Made by a program: the position numbers and the translations under genes. From IMG/VR virus record IMGVR_UViG_3300045421_000416, positions 1-39,788 of that record: a stretch of DNA of 39,788 bases; one strand, written 5' to 3'. The notes beneath the pieces are model-generated. The model was not told the DNA's origin and made no database searches. It saw nothing but the letters and a program-made list of their open reading frames with translations. Of this stretch, positions 6,408 through 16,400 are shown in pieces; the stretch's first letter is position 1; each line of letters starts with the position of its first letter. This stretch comes from a virus.

Positions 6408-8928
6408 TTTTATAAATTCATTCAAAAAGATTGAATTACCTCTTTATGGGGTAAGACTACCAGAATTTAAAGTTAAATCAGAGTATAAAAGGGGTCTAGC
6501 TTTATCTGAAGACGCCTCTAATACAGATTTCTTAAAGAAGCTGGCATATTCTAAATTGCCAGTAGGCAAAGACTATAAAAAACGTCTTGATCATGAATTT
6601 GAAATTATAGAAGATTTAGGTTTCATTGACTATATAATCTTAGTCTGGTTAGTTATTAATTATTGCAAGGAAAATAAAATTCCTACAGGTTTAGGAAGAG
6701 GAAGCGCAGCGGGAAGTCTTATTTTATTTTTAATAGGAGTAACTAAGATTGATCCAATTAAACACAATCTTTACTTCGAAAGATTTATATCTAAAATTAG
6801 AGCTAAAAAGCAAGTCGTAAATGGAATAACATATCTGGATGGAAGTTTGATGTGTGATGTTGATTTAGATATTTGTTATTATAATCGTCATAAAGTAATC
6901 GATTTCTTAAACGAAATATTTCCAAATAGAATTAGTAAAATATTAACCTTTAATACTCTTAGTGGAAAGTTATTAATCAAGGAGTGCGGAAAAATAGTAG
7001 AAGAAAAAAGTGAAACAGAGATGACTAGTGTTAGCTCTTTGATTCCAAAGATATTCGGACAGGTTAAAGATATCTCTGAAGCCTATCGAGATGTTGAAAA
7101 ATTTAAAGAATGGTGTGATGAAAATCCTGATATTTATAGTATAGCTTTGAAATTAAGAAATTTAATTAAGAATAAAGGTGTTCATCCTTCGGGAGTTCAA
7201 ATTTCTCATAGTCCTTTGTCAGAAACTTGCCCATTAGAATTATCTTCAGATAAAGAACAAGTAAGCGCTTTTGATATGAACGATATTAGTCAGTTCAATG
7301 TCAAGTTAGACCTTTTAGGCTTAAGGAGTGTTTCTGTAGTTTATGATGTATGCAGCATGATAAATAAAAATATTGAAGATATAGACATAGAAGATAATTT
7401 TATATATCAACAATTACAATTTTTAAGAAGTCCACATGGACTGTTTCAGATTGAAGCAGATACAAATTTTAAAGTTTGCAAAAAAGTTAAACCAAGAAAT
7501 TCAGAAGAGCTGAGCGCAGTACTAGCATTGGCAAGACCTGGAGCTTTGCAATTCGTAGATCAATATGCAAAATATGTAGAAACTGGAGAATTCCAATCTA
7601 TCCATCCATTTTTTGACGATATCTTAAAACGAACAGGTGGAGTAGCCTTATATCAAGAACAGTTGATGCAAATGGCAAGTAAGATAGGTTTCACTTTAGA
7701 TGAAGCAGAAATTTTAAGAAGAATCGTAGGAAAGAAAAAAGTAGAAGAAATTAAGGCTTGGAAAGAGAAAATTGAAAAGAAATGCGTTAAGAATAATTTA
7801 CCAAAAGAGGTAGGCGAAGTTTTATGGAAGATTTTAGAAGATTCTGTGAATTATTCTTTTAATGCAAGTCATAGTCAAAGTTACGCAGCATTAGCTGCAA
7901 TAACTATTTATTTGAAATTTAAATATCCTAAAGAATTTTTTCTCTCCTTGCTTAAAATGACAAGATTCGAGCCTGACCCAATAACAGAAATATCTAAAAT
8001 TCATAAAGAAATGGATTTATTCGATATCAAATTATTACCTCCACATATTGTTAAATCTGAAATGGATTTTAGTGTAGAAGGAAATAATATAAGATTTGGT
8101 CTTCTTTCTATTAAAGGAATTTCAGATAAATCAATTGAAAGACTAAATAATTTTAGGAATAAATATGCTACAAAATTTGATGTATTTAAATCTGCTCAAC
8201 AGGCTAAATTATCTATTAGAGTTTTATCTCCTCTTATACAGGCTGGAGCATTAGAAAATTTTAAACAATCAAGAAGTAAAGTTGTATTAGAAGCTCAATT
8301 ATGGAATATATTAACTCAGAATGAGCAAAAATACGCGATGATGTATGGAGAAAAATTTGATTATGATTTATTCAAAATTATTAAATTTTTGAATGCCACG
8401 AAAGATGAAAAAGGCAAGTTTATAATTAAAGAAGCTAGGCTTGAAACAATTAGAAAATCTTATGATCCATACAAAAAGATATACGAACAAAATAGCAAAA
8501 ATGAAAGATTTGCAAATTGGTATTATGAAAATAAATTATTAGGTTATACATATAACACTACATTAAAAGATATTTTCTCAGATCAAAAGCCAGATCTTCT
8601 CAATATAAGAGAAGTCAATGAAGCTCCTCAAAACCTACCAGTACTATTTATAGGAGTTATTAAAGATGAATATTTGGGTACATCTAATAACAGTAAGAAA
8701 ACAAGATATTTAAGATTAAATGTCCAAGATGAAACATCTACAATTAACGCTCTTATATTTAATGATAAGATTGAAGAATGTAAAGAGATGAACAGTTTTC
8801 TGCCCGAAGAAAATAATATTGTTATTGTAAAAGGTAAAAAGAAAAGTGAAGATGCGGTTTTTGCAGACCTAATAGCCGTTCAAGATCATAAAATATTTAT
8901 GAAATTAGGAGAAATTAAAGAAAAATAA
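6391..8928 (+). CDS. dnaE: DNA polymerase III alpha subunit (DnaE-type) lacking the PHP domain
   Basis: An 845-residue C-family polymerase, shorter than cellular DnaE (about 1100-1160) because it begins after the PHP domain. GLGRGSAAGS (100-109) and the YFERFISKIR stretch match the palm. CDVDLD supplies D156 and D158, and VKLDLLGL supplies D307, completing the catalytic Asp triad. HPSGVQIS, LARPGAL, YQEQLMQMA, RRIVGKKK and FNASHSQSYAALA are all DnaE signatures. A helix-hairpin-helix-like segment (FGLLSIKGISDKSIERL) and a C-terminal OB fold (VLFIGVIKDEYL to NALIFND) follow. It is the replicative polymerase of the phage, presumably working with the separate exonuclease and PHP-like proteins. 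No clamp gene is in the window, so it may use a host or distant phage clamp. Confidence 0.93.
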   Translation: MTTNIDFINSFKKIELPLYGVRLPEFKVKSEYKRGLALSEDASNTDFLKKLAYSKLPVGKDYKKRLDHEFEIIEDLGFIDYIILVWLVINYCKENKIPTGLGRGSAAGSLILFLIGVTKIDPIKHNLYFERFISKIRAKKQVVNGITYLDGSLMCDVDLDICYYNRHKVIDFLNEIFPNRISKILTFNTLSGKLLIKECGKIVEEKSETEMTSVSSLIPKIFGQVKDISEAYRDVEKFKEWCDENPDIYSIALKLRNLIKNKGVHPSGVQISHSPLSETCPLELSSDKEQVSAFDMNDISQFNVKLDLLGLRSVSVVYDVCSMINKNIEDIDIEDNFIYQQLQFLRSPHGLFQIEADTNFKVCKKVKPRNSEELSAVLALARPGALQFVDQYAKYVETGEFQSIHPFFDDILKRTGGVALYQEQLMQMASKIGFTLDEAEILRRIVGKKKVEEIKAWKEKIEKKCVKNNLPKEVGEVLWKILEDSVNYSFNASHSQSYAALAAITIYLKFKYPKEFFLSLLKMTRFEPDPITEISKIHKEMDLFDIKLLPPHIVKSEMDFSVEGNNIRFGLLSIKGISDKSIERLNNFRNKYATKFDVFKSAQQAKLSIRVLSPLIQAGALENFKQSRSKVVLEAQLWNILTQNEQKYAMMYGEKFDYDLFKIIKFLNATKDEKGKFIIKEARLETIRKSYDPYKKIYEQNSKNERFANWYYENKLLGYTYNTTLKDIFSDQKPDLLNIREVNEAPQNLPVLFIGVIKDEYLGTSNNSKKTRYLRLNVQDETSTINALIFNDKIEECKEMNSFLPEENNIVIVKGKKKSEDAVFADLIAVQDHKIFMKLGEIKEK

Positions 8929-8929
8929 C

Positions 8930-8958
8930 TTGATTTCTTTTATAAAACTTGATAATAT
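8930..8958 (+). promoter_or_regulatory. candidate sigma70-type promoter, leaderless arrangement
   Basis: TTGATT (8930-8935), a 17-base spacer and TAATAT (8953-8958); the next ATG is at 8966, 7 bases after the -10. A perfect TATAAT also occurs at 8958-8963 but lies too close to the ATG. There is no Shine-Dalgarno. Confidence 0.5.
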
Positions 8959-8965
8959 ATAATAT

Positions 8966-9550
8966 ATGATACAAATATATAAACCAACACCTCGTAATAC
9001 TGGTACAGCTTGTAGCTTTTCATTCAATAATCTTGATGGTAATTTTTATTTAAATTTAATTAAACAAGCCTCTTGGAATGATCAAAAGAAAATCGGTAGT
9101 TTTGCTGAAAACGCTCAAAATCCAGAAAAAAAGGTAGTAGTTAAATTATCTAAAATTGAAGCGTGTGGCATTTTAGATGCTCTCGACCACAATAGAACAG
9201 CAGATTTTTTTCATAATTCAGAAAATCAAAAATTAGGTATTAAATTTTCTCCCTATATTAGGGAGGACAAACAAATTGGGTATAGCCTAAATGTTATAAA
9301 AAATTCCAAAACTCAGACCGCTCAGCCAGCAGTAAGTTTTCTTATCGGATTTACATTCTCAGAAGCGAGACTTGTCGCAGAATATATTAAATTTGGCTTG
9401 GGGCATATATTCTCTACAGAGCGTAGCGAAGAAATAAAAAAGTTAAAAAATATTAAATCAAAAGCTATCGAAGATAGAAAGCACAAGGACCAAGTAGAAG
9501 ACTTAACAGAAGAAGGCAATCTCTCAGAACAAGAAGACGATCTTTGGTAA
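8966..9550 (+). CDS. putative single-stranded DNA-binding protein with acidic C-terminal tail
   Basis: A 194-residue protein. Residues 1-140 look like one compact beta-rich domain (PTPRNTGTACSFSF, KVVVKLSKIEACGIL, LGIKFSPYIRE, FLIGFTFSEARLVAEYIKFGL). It is followed by a basic helix (EEIKKLKNIKSKAIEDRKHK) and an acidic tail ending EGNLSEQEDDLW. A flexible acidic tail ending in an aromatic residue is typical of SSB and phage ssDNA-binding proteins, where it recruits partners. The gene is in the replication module with its own promoter, which fits. The domain recalls whirly/PC4-type ssDNA-binding folds, but I cannot prove homology, so the function is an inference. Confidence 0.45.
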   Translation: MIQIYKPTPRNTGTACSFSFNNLDGNFYLNLIKQASWNDQKKIGSFAENAQNPEKKVVVKLSKIEACGILDALDHNRTADFFHNSENQKLGIKFSPYIREDKQIGYSLNVIKNSKTQTAQPAVSFLIGFTFSEARLVAEYIKFGLGHIFSTERSEEIKKLKNIKSKAIEDRKHKDQVEDLTEEGNLSEQEDDLW

Positions 9551-9555
9551 AAAGA

Positions 9556-11475
9556 ATGCGAAAAAAGATCGTCTTTCAATCTGATTTCTCATTAGCAAAA
9601 ACTGGTTTTGGCAGAAACGCCAAAGCAATTCTAAAATATCTATATAAAACTAATAAATATGATATTGTACATTATTGCTGTGGAATGCAGAAGGGTAATA
9701 ATCAGCTGGAAAGAACTCCCTGGAAAAGTTGTGGAGCCTTGCCGAACACACATCAAGAACTTGAGAAATTAAATAAAGATCCTCATCTGGCTAGACTGGC
9801 GAGTTATGGAGCCCATCTTTTAGATGAAGTAATTAAGGAAGAGAGACCAGATGTATACATAGCTGTGCAAGATATATGGGGTGTAGATTTTGCGATTAAT
9901 AAGCCATGGTTTAATAAAATTAATTCTGTTATATGGACTACATTAGATTCTTTACCGATTTTAGATTCTGCTGTAAAATGTGCACCAAAAGTCAAAAATT
10001 ATTGGATTTGGAGCGATTTCGCTACCAAAGAGTTGCATAAGCATGGCCACGTTCATGTTAAAACTGTCCATGGAGCTTTAGATATAGAAAATTTTTATCG
10101 TTTATCAGATGAAAAAAGATTAAATCTTAGAAGAAAGTTCAATATTGAAGAAAATAAATTTATTGCTGGTTTTGTTTTTAGAAATCAATTAAGAAAAAGT
10201 GTTCCCAATTTGTTAGAAGGGTATGCCATATGGAAAAAAGAAAATAATATTAAAAATTCTGGTTTACTTTTGCATACCAGTTTTGGAGAGGGCTGGAACA
10301 TAATGAAATTAGCAAAAGAATATAATATAGATGAAAAAGATATTTATACTACATATATATGCAAATTATGTGGAGATTATAAAATTAAAAATTTTACGGG
10401 ACAAGATCAAAATTGCGAATCGTGTGGATTAGAAAAAACTTTAAGTACGACCAACGTTGGATTAGGAGTCTCTGAACAAGAATTGAATGAAATATATAAT
10501 TTAATGGATGTTTATTGCCATCCATTTACAAGCGGTGGACAAGAAATACCTATTCAAGAGGCAAAACTTACAGAATTAATTACTTTAGTTACAAATTATA
10601 GTTGCGGAGAAGAAATGTGTAAGAAAGAAGCGGCAAGTTTACCTTTAAATTGGTTTGAATATAGAGAGCACGGAACAGAATTTATTAAAGCATCGACAGA
10701 TCCAAAATCTATATCAGAAAATTTAAAAGTTGTTTCTTCCATGAGCGCAGAGGAAAGAAAAAGACTTGGTAAGCAAGCGAGAGAATGGACGATTAATAAC
10801 TATTCAGTAGAAATTATAGGCAAATTTATAGAAAATTTTATAGATTCTTGTGAAGAAACAAATAAAGATTTAACTTTTAAAACAGAAGAAAAAGATCCTT
10901 ATATTCAAATTCCAGCAATAGAAAATGATTCTGATTGGCTTAAGTTTATGTATGAAAACATATTGAAAATGAAAAATATTGATGAAAATGATGATGGACA
11001 TAAGTATTGGATGAATGAAATTAAAAAGGGTATTAAAAGAATAGACATAGAAAGTTATTTCAGACAAGTCGCTTTACAAGACAATAATAAAAATAAATCT
11101 AGATCTTTTGATGATCTTCTAGATAAGAACGATGAAGGTAAAAGACTTCTTTATGTAATGCCAGAAAGCATTGGAGACGTATTCTTATCTACGAGCTTAT
11201 TTAAATCTATAAAAGAACAGTATCCAGAATATAATTTATATGTAGCAACAAAACCAGAATATTTTGATGTTTTGGAAGCGAATCCATATGTACATAAAGT
11301 CATTCAATATATACCTCAAATGGATAACCTAGTTTGGTTGGAGGGGATAGGACCCCATAAAGGATATTTTGATATTGCATTTTTACCCTATACTCAAACT
11401 CAAAGAGTTTTGACTTATCTTCATAATGGAAAAACTAATATAGCTTATAAGGATTATAAATATGCATCTAGTTGA
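9556..11475 (+). CDS. GT4-type glycosyltransferase with zinc ribbon, fused to the N-terminal half of a GT9-like domain
   Basis: A protein of 639 residues from the ATG at 9556, preferred over a TTG four codons upstream that overlaps the previous stop. Residues 1-440 read as a GT-B glycosyltransferase: KIVFQSDFSLAKTGFGRNA at the start, and YCHPFTSGGQEIPIQEA near the nucleotide-sugar site, where GT4 enzymes have a conserved Glu. A CxxC-x14-CxxC zinc ribbon (C269, C272, C287, C290) is inserted in the C-terminal Rossmann domain. From about residue 535, LLYVMPESIGDVFLSTSLF matches the start of a heptosyltransferase-like GT9 domain, whose second half is in the next gene. Possible roles are glycosylation of DNA bases, virion or host surface. 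The replication-module location slightly favours DNA, but no hydroxymethylase is seen. Confidence 0.75.
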   Translation: MRKKIVFQSDFSLAKTGFGRNAKAILKYLYKTNKYDIVHYCCGMQKGNNQLERTPWKSCGALPNTHQELEKLNKDPHLARLASYGAHLLDEVIKEERPDVYIAVQDIWGVDFAINKPWFNKINSVIWTTLDSLPILDSAVKCAPKVKNYWIWSDFATKELHKHGHVHVKTVHGALDIENFYRLSDEKRLNLRRKFNIEENKFIAGFVFRNQLRKSVPNLLEGYAIWKKENNIKNSGLLLHTSFGEGWNIMKLAKEYNIDEKDIYTTYICKLCGDYKIKNFTGQDQNCESCGLEKTLSTTNVGLGVSEQELNEIYNLMDVYCHPFTSGGQEIPIQEAKLTELITLVTNYSCGEEMCKKEAASLPLNWFEYREHGTEFIKASTDPKSISENLKVVSSMSAEERKRLGKQAREWTINNYSVEIIGKFIENFIDSCEETNKDLTFKTEEKDPYIQIPAIENDSDWLKFMYENILKMKNIDENDDGHKYWMNEIKKGIKRIDIESYFRQVALQDNNKNKSRSFDDLLDKNDEGKRLLYVMPESIGDVFLSTSLFKSIKEQYPEYNLYVATKPEYFDVLEANPYVHKVIQYIPQMDNLVWLEGIGPHKGYFDIAFLPYTQTQRVLTYLHNGKTNIAYKDYKYASS

Positions 11476-12634
11476 AACATATGCTTTAAATTGCGGTTTA
11501 AAGATTGATAAGCCATTCATATATGAGAAGTATTGTCCAATACCTTTCGATAAATACATATCTTTTCAATCTTGTAGCAAATACACATCTAAAAACTATG
11601 ATTTTTGGCAAGAAGTAATCAATCAGCTTATACCAAAGTTAAATGAAAAAAATATTCACATAATACAAATTGGTGGCAAAGATGAAAAACCAATAGATAA
11701 CTGTTATCATCTGCAAGGTAAAACCACCATTAATCAAGCCGCTTATTTAATTAAAAGAGGTTTACTGCATTTTGGTGCGGATAGCTTTGGCGTTCATATA
11801 GCTAGCAGTTATGATAAACCTATAGTTGTATTATATTCAAATAGTAGACCAGAAAATGCTGGACCATATTTTAACTCTAAGAATAAAGTTAAAATTCTAG
11901 AAATCGATAAACAAGATAGAAAACCAAGCTATTCCGCAGAAGAATCGCCAAAGACAATTAATGAGATCGACCCAATTGAAATTGCTAATTCTATTTTAGA
12001 ATTTTTAGATTTGACTAAATGCAATATGAAGACTGTGCATTTAGGTCAAGATTATAATAGGAAATTAATAGAATCTGTACCAAATTCAGTAATAGCAGAT
12101 ATATCTAAATTAGGCATTAATTCATTAATAATGAGAATGGATTACGAATTTAACCAAGAGGTTCTCGAAGAGCAATTAAAAAGAAATAATTGTTCTATAG
12201 TAACGTCCAGACCTATAAATTATGATTTACTTAACAAATATAAAAATAATATTTCTCAAATTATTTACGATATCGGTGAGAATCAAAACTCTGATTTTGC
12301 AAGAGACCTAAAAAGATTAGGAAAACCATTTGTATTATCAAGTTTTTTATCAGAGGATTTTATAAAATTAATTAAATTAGAATATATGGATTATGCTCAA
12401 ATTATAAAATTAAATAAAACTACTAAAAATGATATTAAAAATTTAAAAGATAATCTAAGTGATTTATATTACAAATCAAATAAAATAACAATTAGTCAGG
12501 GTAAGATTTACAATTCTAAAGCCGCTTATATGAATAAGATTCCTTATAATGGCAATTCTATGAAGATTATAGATATTCCAGAGCTTTGGGAAGAGTCTAA
12601 ATATTTATATATATTTGAGTTGACAAATAATTAA
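11462..12634 (+). CDS. GT9-like C-terminal glycosyltransferase domain plus unknown C-terminal domain
   Basis: A 390-residue protein that begins where the GT9-like domain of the previous gene breaks off. IIQIGGKDEKPIDNCYHLQGKTTINQAAYLIKR, split by GADSFGVHIASSYDKPIVVLY, is the nucleotide-sugar-binding half of a heptosyltransferase-type fold. Residues from about 190 on form another domain I do not recognise, with alternating strands and helices (DYEFNQEVLEEQL, SIVTSRPINYDLL). The ATG lies 14 bases before the upstream stop and in the +1 frame relative to that gene. Either the two halves assemble after coupled translation, or a frameshift has split one large enzyme. Confidence 0.7.
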   Translation: MHLVETYALNCGLKIDKPFIYEKYCPIPFDKYISFQSCSKYTSKNYDFWQEVINQLIPKLNEKNIHIIQIGGKDEKPIDNCYHLQGKTTINQAAYLIKRGLLHFGADSFGVHIASSYDKPIVVLYSNSRPENAGPYFNSKNKVKILEIDKQDRKPSYSAEESPKTINEIDPIEIANSILEFLDLTKCNMKTVHLGQDYNRKLIESVPNSVIADISKLGINSLIMRMDYEFNQEVLEEQLKRNNCSIVTSRPINYDLLNKYKNNISQIIYDIGENQNSDFARDLKRLGKPFVLSSFLSEDFIKLIKLEYMDYAQIIKLNKTTKNDIKNLKDNLSDLYYKSNKITISQGKIYNSKAAYMNKIPYNGNSMKIIDIPELWEESKYLYIFELTNN

Positions 12635-12648
12635 ATCTATAGTAATAT
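12620..12648 (+). promoter_or_regulatory. sigma70-type promoter, leaderless arrangement
   Basis: A perfect TTGACA (12620-12625), a 17-base spacer and TAATAT (12643-12648). The ATG of the next gene is at 12655, 6 bases after the -10 box, with no room for a ribosome binding site in the predicted transcript. The -35 lies inside the end of the preceding gene. Confidence 0.68.
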
Positions 12649-12654
12649 TAACAA

Positions 12655-13443
12655 ATGGAAGAAACAATTTCAATTGGTAGTTCGGAACTCTCTAAAATAG
12701 AGCCTATTAAAACAGAAGTGATAATCCCTAAAACAACTATATCTCCTCCAAAACTTTTTATTAGAAATCAACATGGCCTACTAGAGAATGATAATATTAA
12801 TTATCAATTTAATGATGACGGCTCTATTAATTGGAGAGCCATGATAAAACAAAATTATCTTGTGCCAAATCGTCAAAAGACGCAAGAAACAGATATTTCG
12901 AAACTTGAAGACAAAGATTTATTAATTCTTTTGGGAGGAATTAAAGAACTAGCTCAAATAAGAGGTTTTACTAGCGTTGAATATAAAGTAGTAACTGCCA
13001 CAGAAAATTACTTTGCTACATCTTGTAGGATTACTTGGGTGCCAAATTACGAAACAGAGAATCGTTCAGTTACATTTGAGGCGCTTGCAGATGCTTCTCT
13101 TGTAAATACAAAAGACTTTGCTAGATATTTTCTAGCTGCAATTGCAGAAAATAGAGCTTTTGTAAGATGTGTTCGTAACTTTTTGAAAATTAATATTGTT
13201 TCTCAAGAAGAACTAGGTGACGCAAAACTTGGTCTTGTTGTCAAGGAAGATACAGAAAAAGAAAACCCAATGAATCCTACGGTTCTTCTGGAAAAGATTA
13301 TGCAAGAAAAAAATATTACATTCGAAGTCTTAAAGAAGAAACTTGTAAAAGAAAAGTTTGAGAATGCTGAGTCTTTTAATTTTATCAAAGATGTACCCAA
13401 AAGCAAAGTGTTTGAATTGATAGAAAGACTTAAAAAAGTTTAA
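12655..13443 (+). CDS. possible Rad52/ERF-like ssDNA-annealing protein
   Basis: A 262-residue protein. An N-terminal low-complexity stretch (1-45) is followed by an alpha/beta core (about 55-185) with a strand YKVVTATENYFATSCRITW and then a helix AAIAENRAFVRCVRNFLKI. A strand followed by a helix containing A-E-x-R-A-x-x-R-x-x-R is common in phage annealing proteins of the Rad52/Sak/ERF type. The C-terminal part (210-262) is charged and helical, like a small protein-interaction domain. Presence of a RecB-like nuclease upstream would fit a recombination pair. I cannot confirm the family. Its TAA stop shares the TTAA at 13440-13443 with the convergent fibre gene. Confidence 0.4.
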   Translation: MEETISIGSSELSKIEPIKTEVIIPKTTISPPKLFIRNQHGLLENDNINYQFNDDGSINWRAMIKQNYLVPNRQKTQETDISKLEDKDLLILLGGIKELAQIRGFTSVEYKVVTATENYFATSCRITWVPNYETENRSVTFEALADASLVNTKDFARYFLAAIAENRAFVRCVRNFLKINIVSQEELGDAKLGLVVKEDTEKENPMNPTVLLEKIMQEKNITFEVLKKKLVKEKFENAESFNFIKDVPKSKVFELIERLKKV

Positions 13444-16400
13444 TTTTTAATCATTAAGAAATTACCACTACGGTACACTCCACCAACAGGTAAAGAAGAT
13501 GTACTTGTATGTTGTGGTAATTTACTAACATCTAAAATTATTGGGGACATATTAGTTCTATTTCCAGTGATATAAACTCCATTAGCAAAATTTAAAACCA
13601 TAGTATTTTCTTGTGATATTTTTTTGATGCCACTAGAAGCATCACTAAATACAGTAGACCCAGAATTAGTTATATTAATATTATTACCCAAAGCAACACT
13701 ATATGCTCCGCTGATTATATTATTTGCTCCTCCCAAGATATTGGAAAATATTCCAGATACTATATTTGCAGTACCACCCAGTATTGAAGAATAGCCACGC
13801 TCTTCAATTTGGTCATTATTAACAATTAGATTTCCGGAGCCGCCTAAAATATTAGTATATTGTAAATTGCCAGTAATTAAGTTATTGCTACCTCCTACAA
13901 CAGTACAAAATGCACTTTTAGGATATTGAGCATCTAAATTAGTTACATCTATTATTCGATTGCTTCTTCCGCCAGGTATAAGATTAAAATCACCAACAAT
14001 AGTATTATTAACTCCTCCAGCTATACTCGAAACTAATCCTTTAATATAATTACCTGTTCCTCCTCCGATAGTAGAACTACCTATATCATTAAATCCAAAC
14101 GCCGCTAGTCGAGCATAATTAAATATGCTTAGATTTGCTTTTGCAATATTAAAATCTCTATCAAGGTCTGTAGCCATATAATCGCATCTTAAACCAGTCA
14201 TATTATCATAGGATAATCTATCAGATAAAGATATCGAAAAACTATTGCTATCTTTATCATATACGTTCCATAAATAGACATAATTTTGAGTATAAACTTT
14301 AGTAAATACTCTTAATTCAGAATGATCAAATGTAGCAGGTAAATCTATATGAATTCTACCCGTAAAATCGATGTTTTTATCTACGATTTTAAGATTTTGA
14401 GCGCGGAATGAATTGTTTCCAGTATGATCTATAGCTAAGCAATTTATTTTTATAGATTCTCCAGAGCTAATTGAATTAGAAAGTTTTACGAATATTCCCG
14501 TTGTTGAAATATGATCTAAACTTAATAAATAATTATTTTCAATATTAGTATTTTCTACAGATAAAAATACAATTGGCAAGTTAGTTAAAGATCTATTAAA
14601 ATTAATAGGAACAATATTATCATGATAATTACCGCTACATGTAATTTTATTGACATAGAAGTTAGCATTATCAAAGGAATAGTATCCGGTTTTATATATT
14701 CCGACATTTAAAACGTGAGGCTCTTTTATTTTTTCAGTATAGTTTAAAAAGAAAAGCCCCGTTTTTAATCCAGATGTATAATAATTATAATAATTTTCTA
14801 ATGGAGCTCCTGTCTGAATGACGTTAATGAAAGTTGAATAGTCTTGAGTTATACCAGATATTAGATTGATTTGATAGCTACCAGATCCAGAAGGTATACC
14901 TGTTTGATATATTTGAATATTATTATTAAATATATTTCCAGTATAGCCTAATGCATTTACATGTAAATATCCATCACTATGAGGATTGATTTCTGTAGCT
15001 AAATTAAACTTTAATCTATTGTCTCCAGATCCAGAACATTGAGCAAGATAAAAGTATTCACTTCCTCGATCATATACATTAAAGAAATTTATCCTAGATC
15101 TTGCTTTTAAATCTAAATCAAAATAGTTTTTATTACCAGAAGCTAGATTACTAAAAGGATAAACGTAAGAGATCTGCAAAGAAGCTCCGATATTTTCATC
15201 TGTACCCGTATAATAACCTGTAGGCCCAATAAAATAGTTAATATATCCATTCGTATTTAAAGTATTAGGAAGCTCTATATTAAACCCACTTCGATCAATT
15301 TCACTTATAGTGGATAATTTATAATTTCCGTCTGCCGAAAGAATGTAATCCATTAGAACAAGCGTATTTCCTCCAGTATAATTTACGAAATTTTTATTAA
15401 ACTTAACTCTTTGATTTTTTATTCCTAAATTTAAACCCGTTCTAGCAGTTTTAAATTCACATACTTTATTCGTTCCATCTGCAGCAATAAAAGAGCCAGA
15501 ATATAAATTCTCAGAAAGTAAACTGATCCAAGAATGAACTTTAATTACATCATCATTTTCTAATGAGGGAGATATGTTTAAAGTATAGTCTGTTGTTTTA
15601 ATATCAGAAATATGTTCTATTTGATAAACGTTTTTATTACTTTCTAAGTTAACTAAAAATACTAAGTCGTTTGTAAAAATCTGAGCTAAATATTCAATTA
15701 AAAACACATCTCCACCACTAATACTGGTTATGAATGATTCATTTGCGATTGCAGATAAGCCCGTGGAAGTTGCATCAATAACGTTTCCATATCCACCCAC
15801 AATATTACAATAAGATCCATATAGAACATTACTTTCTCCACCCCCTATTGTAGAACTATCACTAAGAAAATTTTGAACTGTAGTAATCTTATTGTCTTTA
15901 CCAGCTACAATACTACACCTTCTTGATCCTGTTATTATATTAGAAGTCCCAAATATAAATACGTTATCATTTTTTCTATTTATCTTATTATCAATTCCTA
16001 GGGCCACAGAAGAATCAGCCTCTACAATATTATTCGCATTCTTAATATTTTTAGAAGTTGTTATGACTCCAGATAAAGGACCTAAAATATCTAAGCCTTC
16101 TCCATCAAATTTTATATAACTATCTTGATTTCCAACCCTAAATTTTGGTTTTCCAAAATTATATCTATTATCATAACCCAAAAAGAAGCCACTTCCTTCA
16201 TCTACATTTTTATCATTAACAGTTTTTATATATCCACTTGGAATACCTTCTTGTCCTATATTTAACGCTTCGGTAATGTTTGATTCTTCAGCTAATAATA
16301 TTTGAGTTGCTGTTGCTGCAAATTCATTAGTAAACGGTATCCAATTTGGATTACCAGCTTGAGGTTCCGAATCTATATTTGTGTAAGCTGCGTACCAATA

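Noticed and set aside
4720-8928. Split-intein trans-splicing of the DnaE parts, as in cyanobacterial DnaE
   Set aside because: Neither the end of the PHP-like protein nor the start of the polymerase has intein motifs, and the break is at the domain border rather than the cyanobacterial split site.
11455-11480. Programmed ribosomal frameshift joining the two glycosyltransferase genes
   Set aside because: No slippery heptamer or stable downstream stem is visible at the overlap, and the shift needed is +1. Coupled reinitiation at the ATG 11462 or a plain frameshift mutation explains it more simply.
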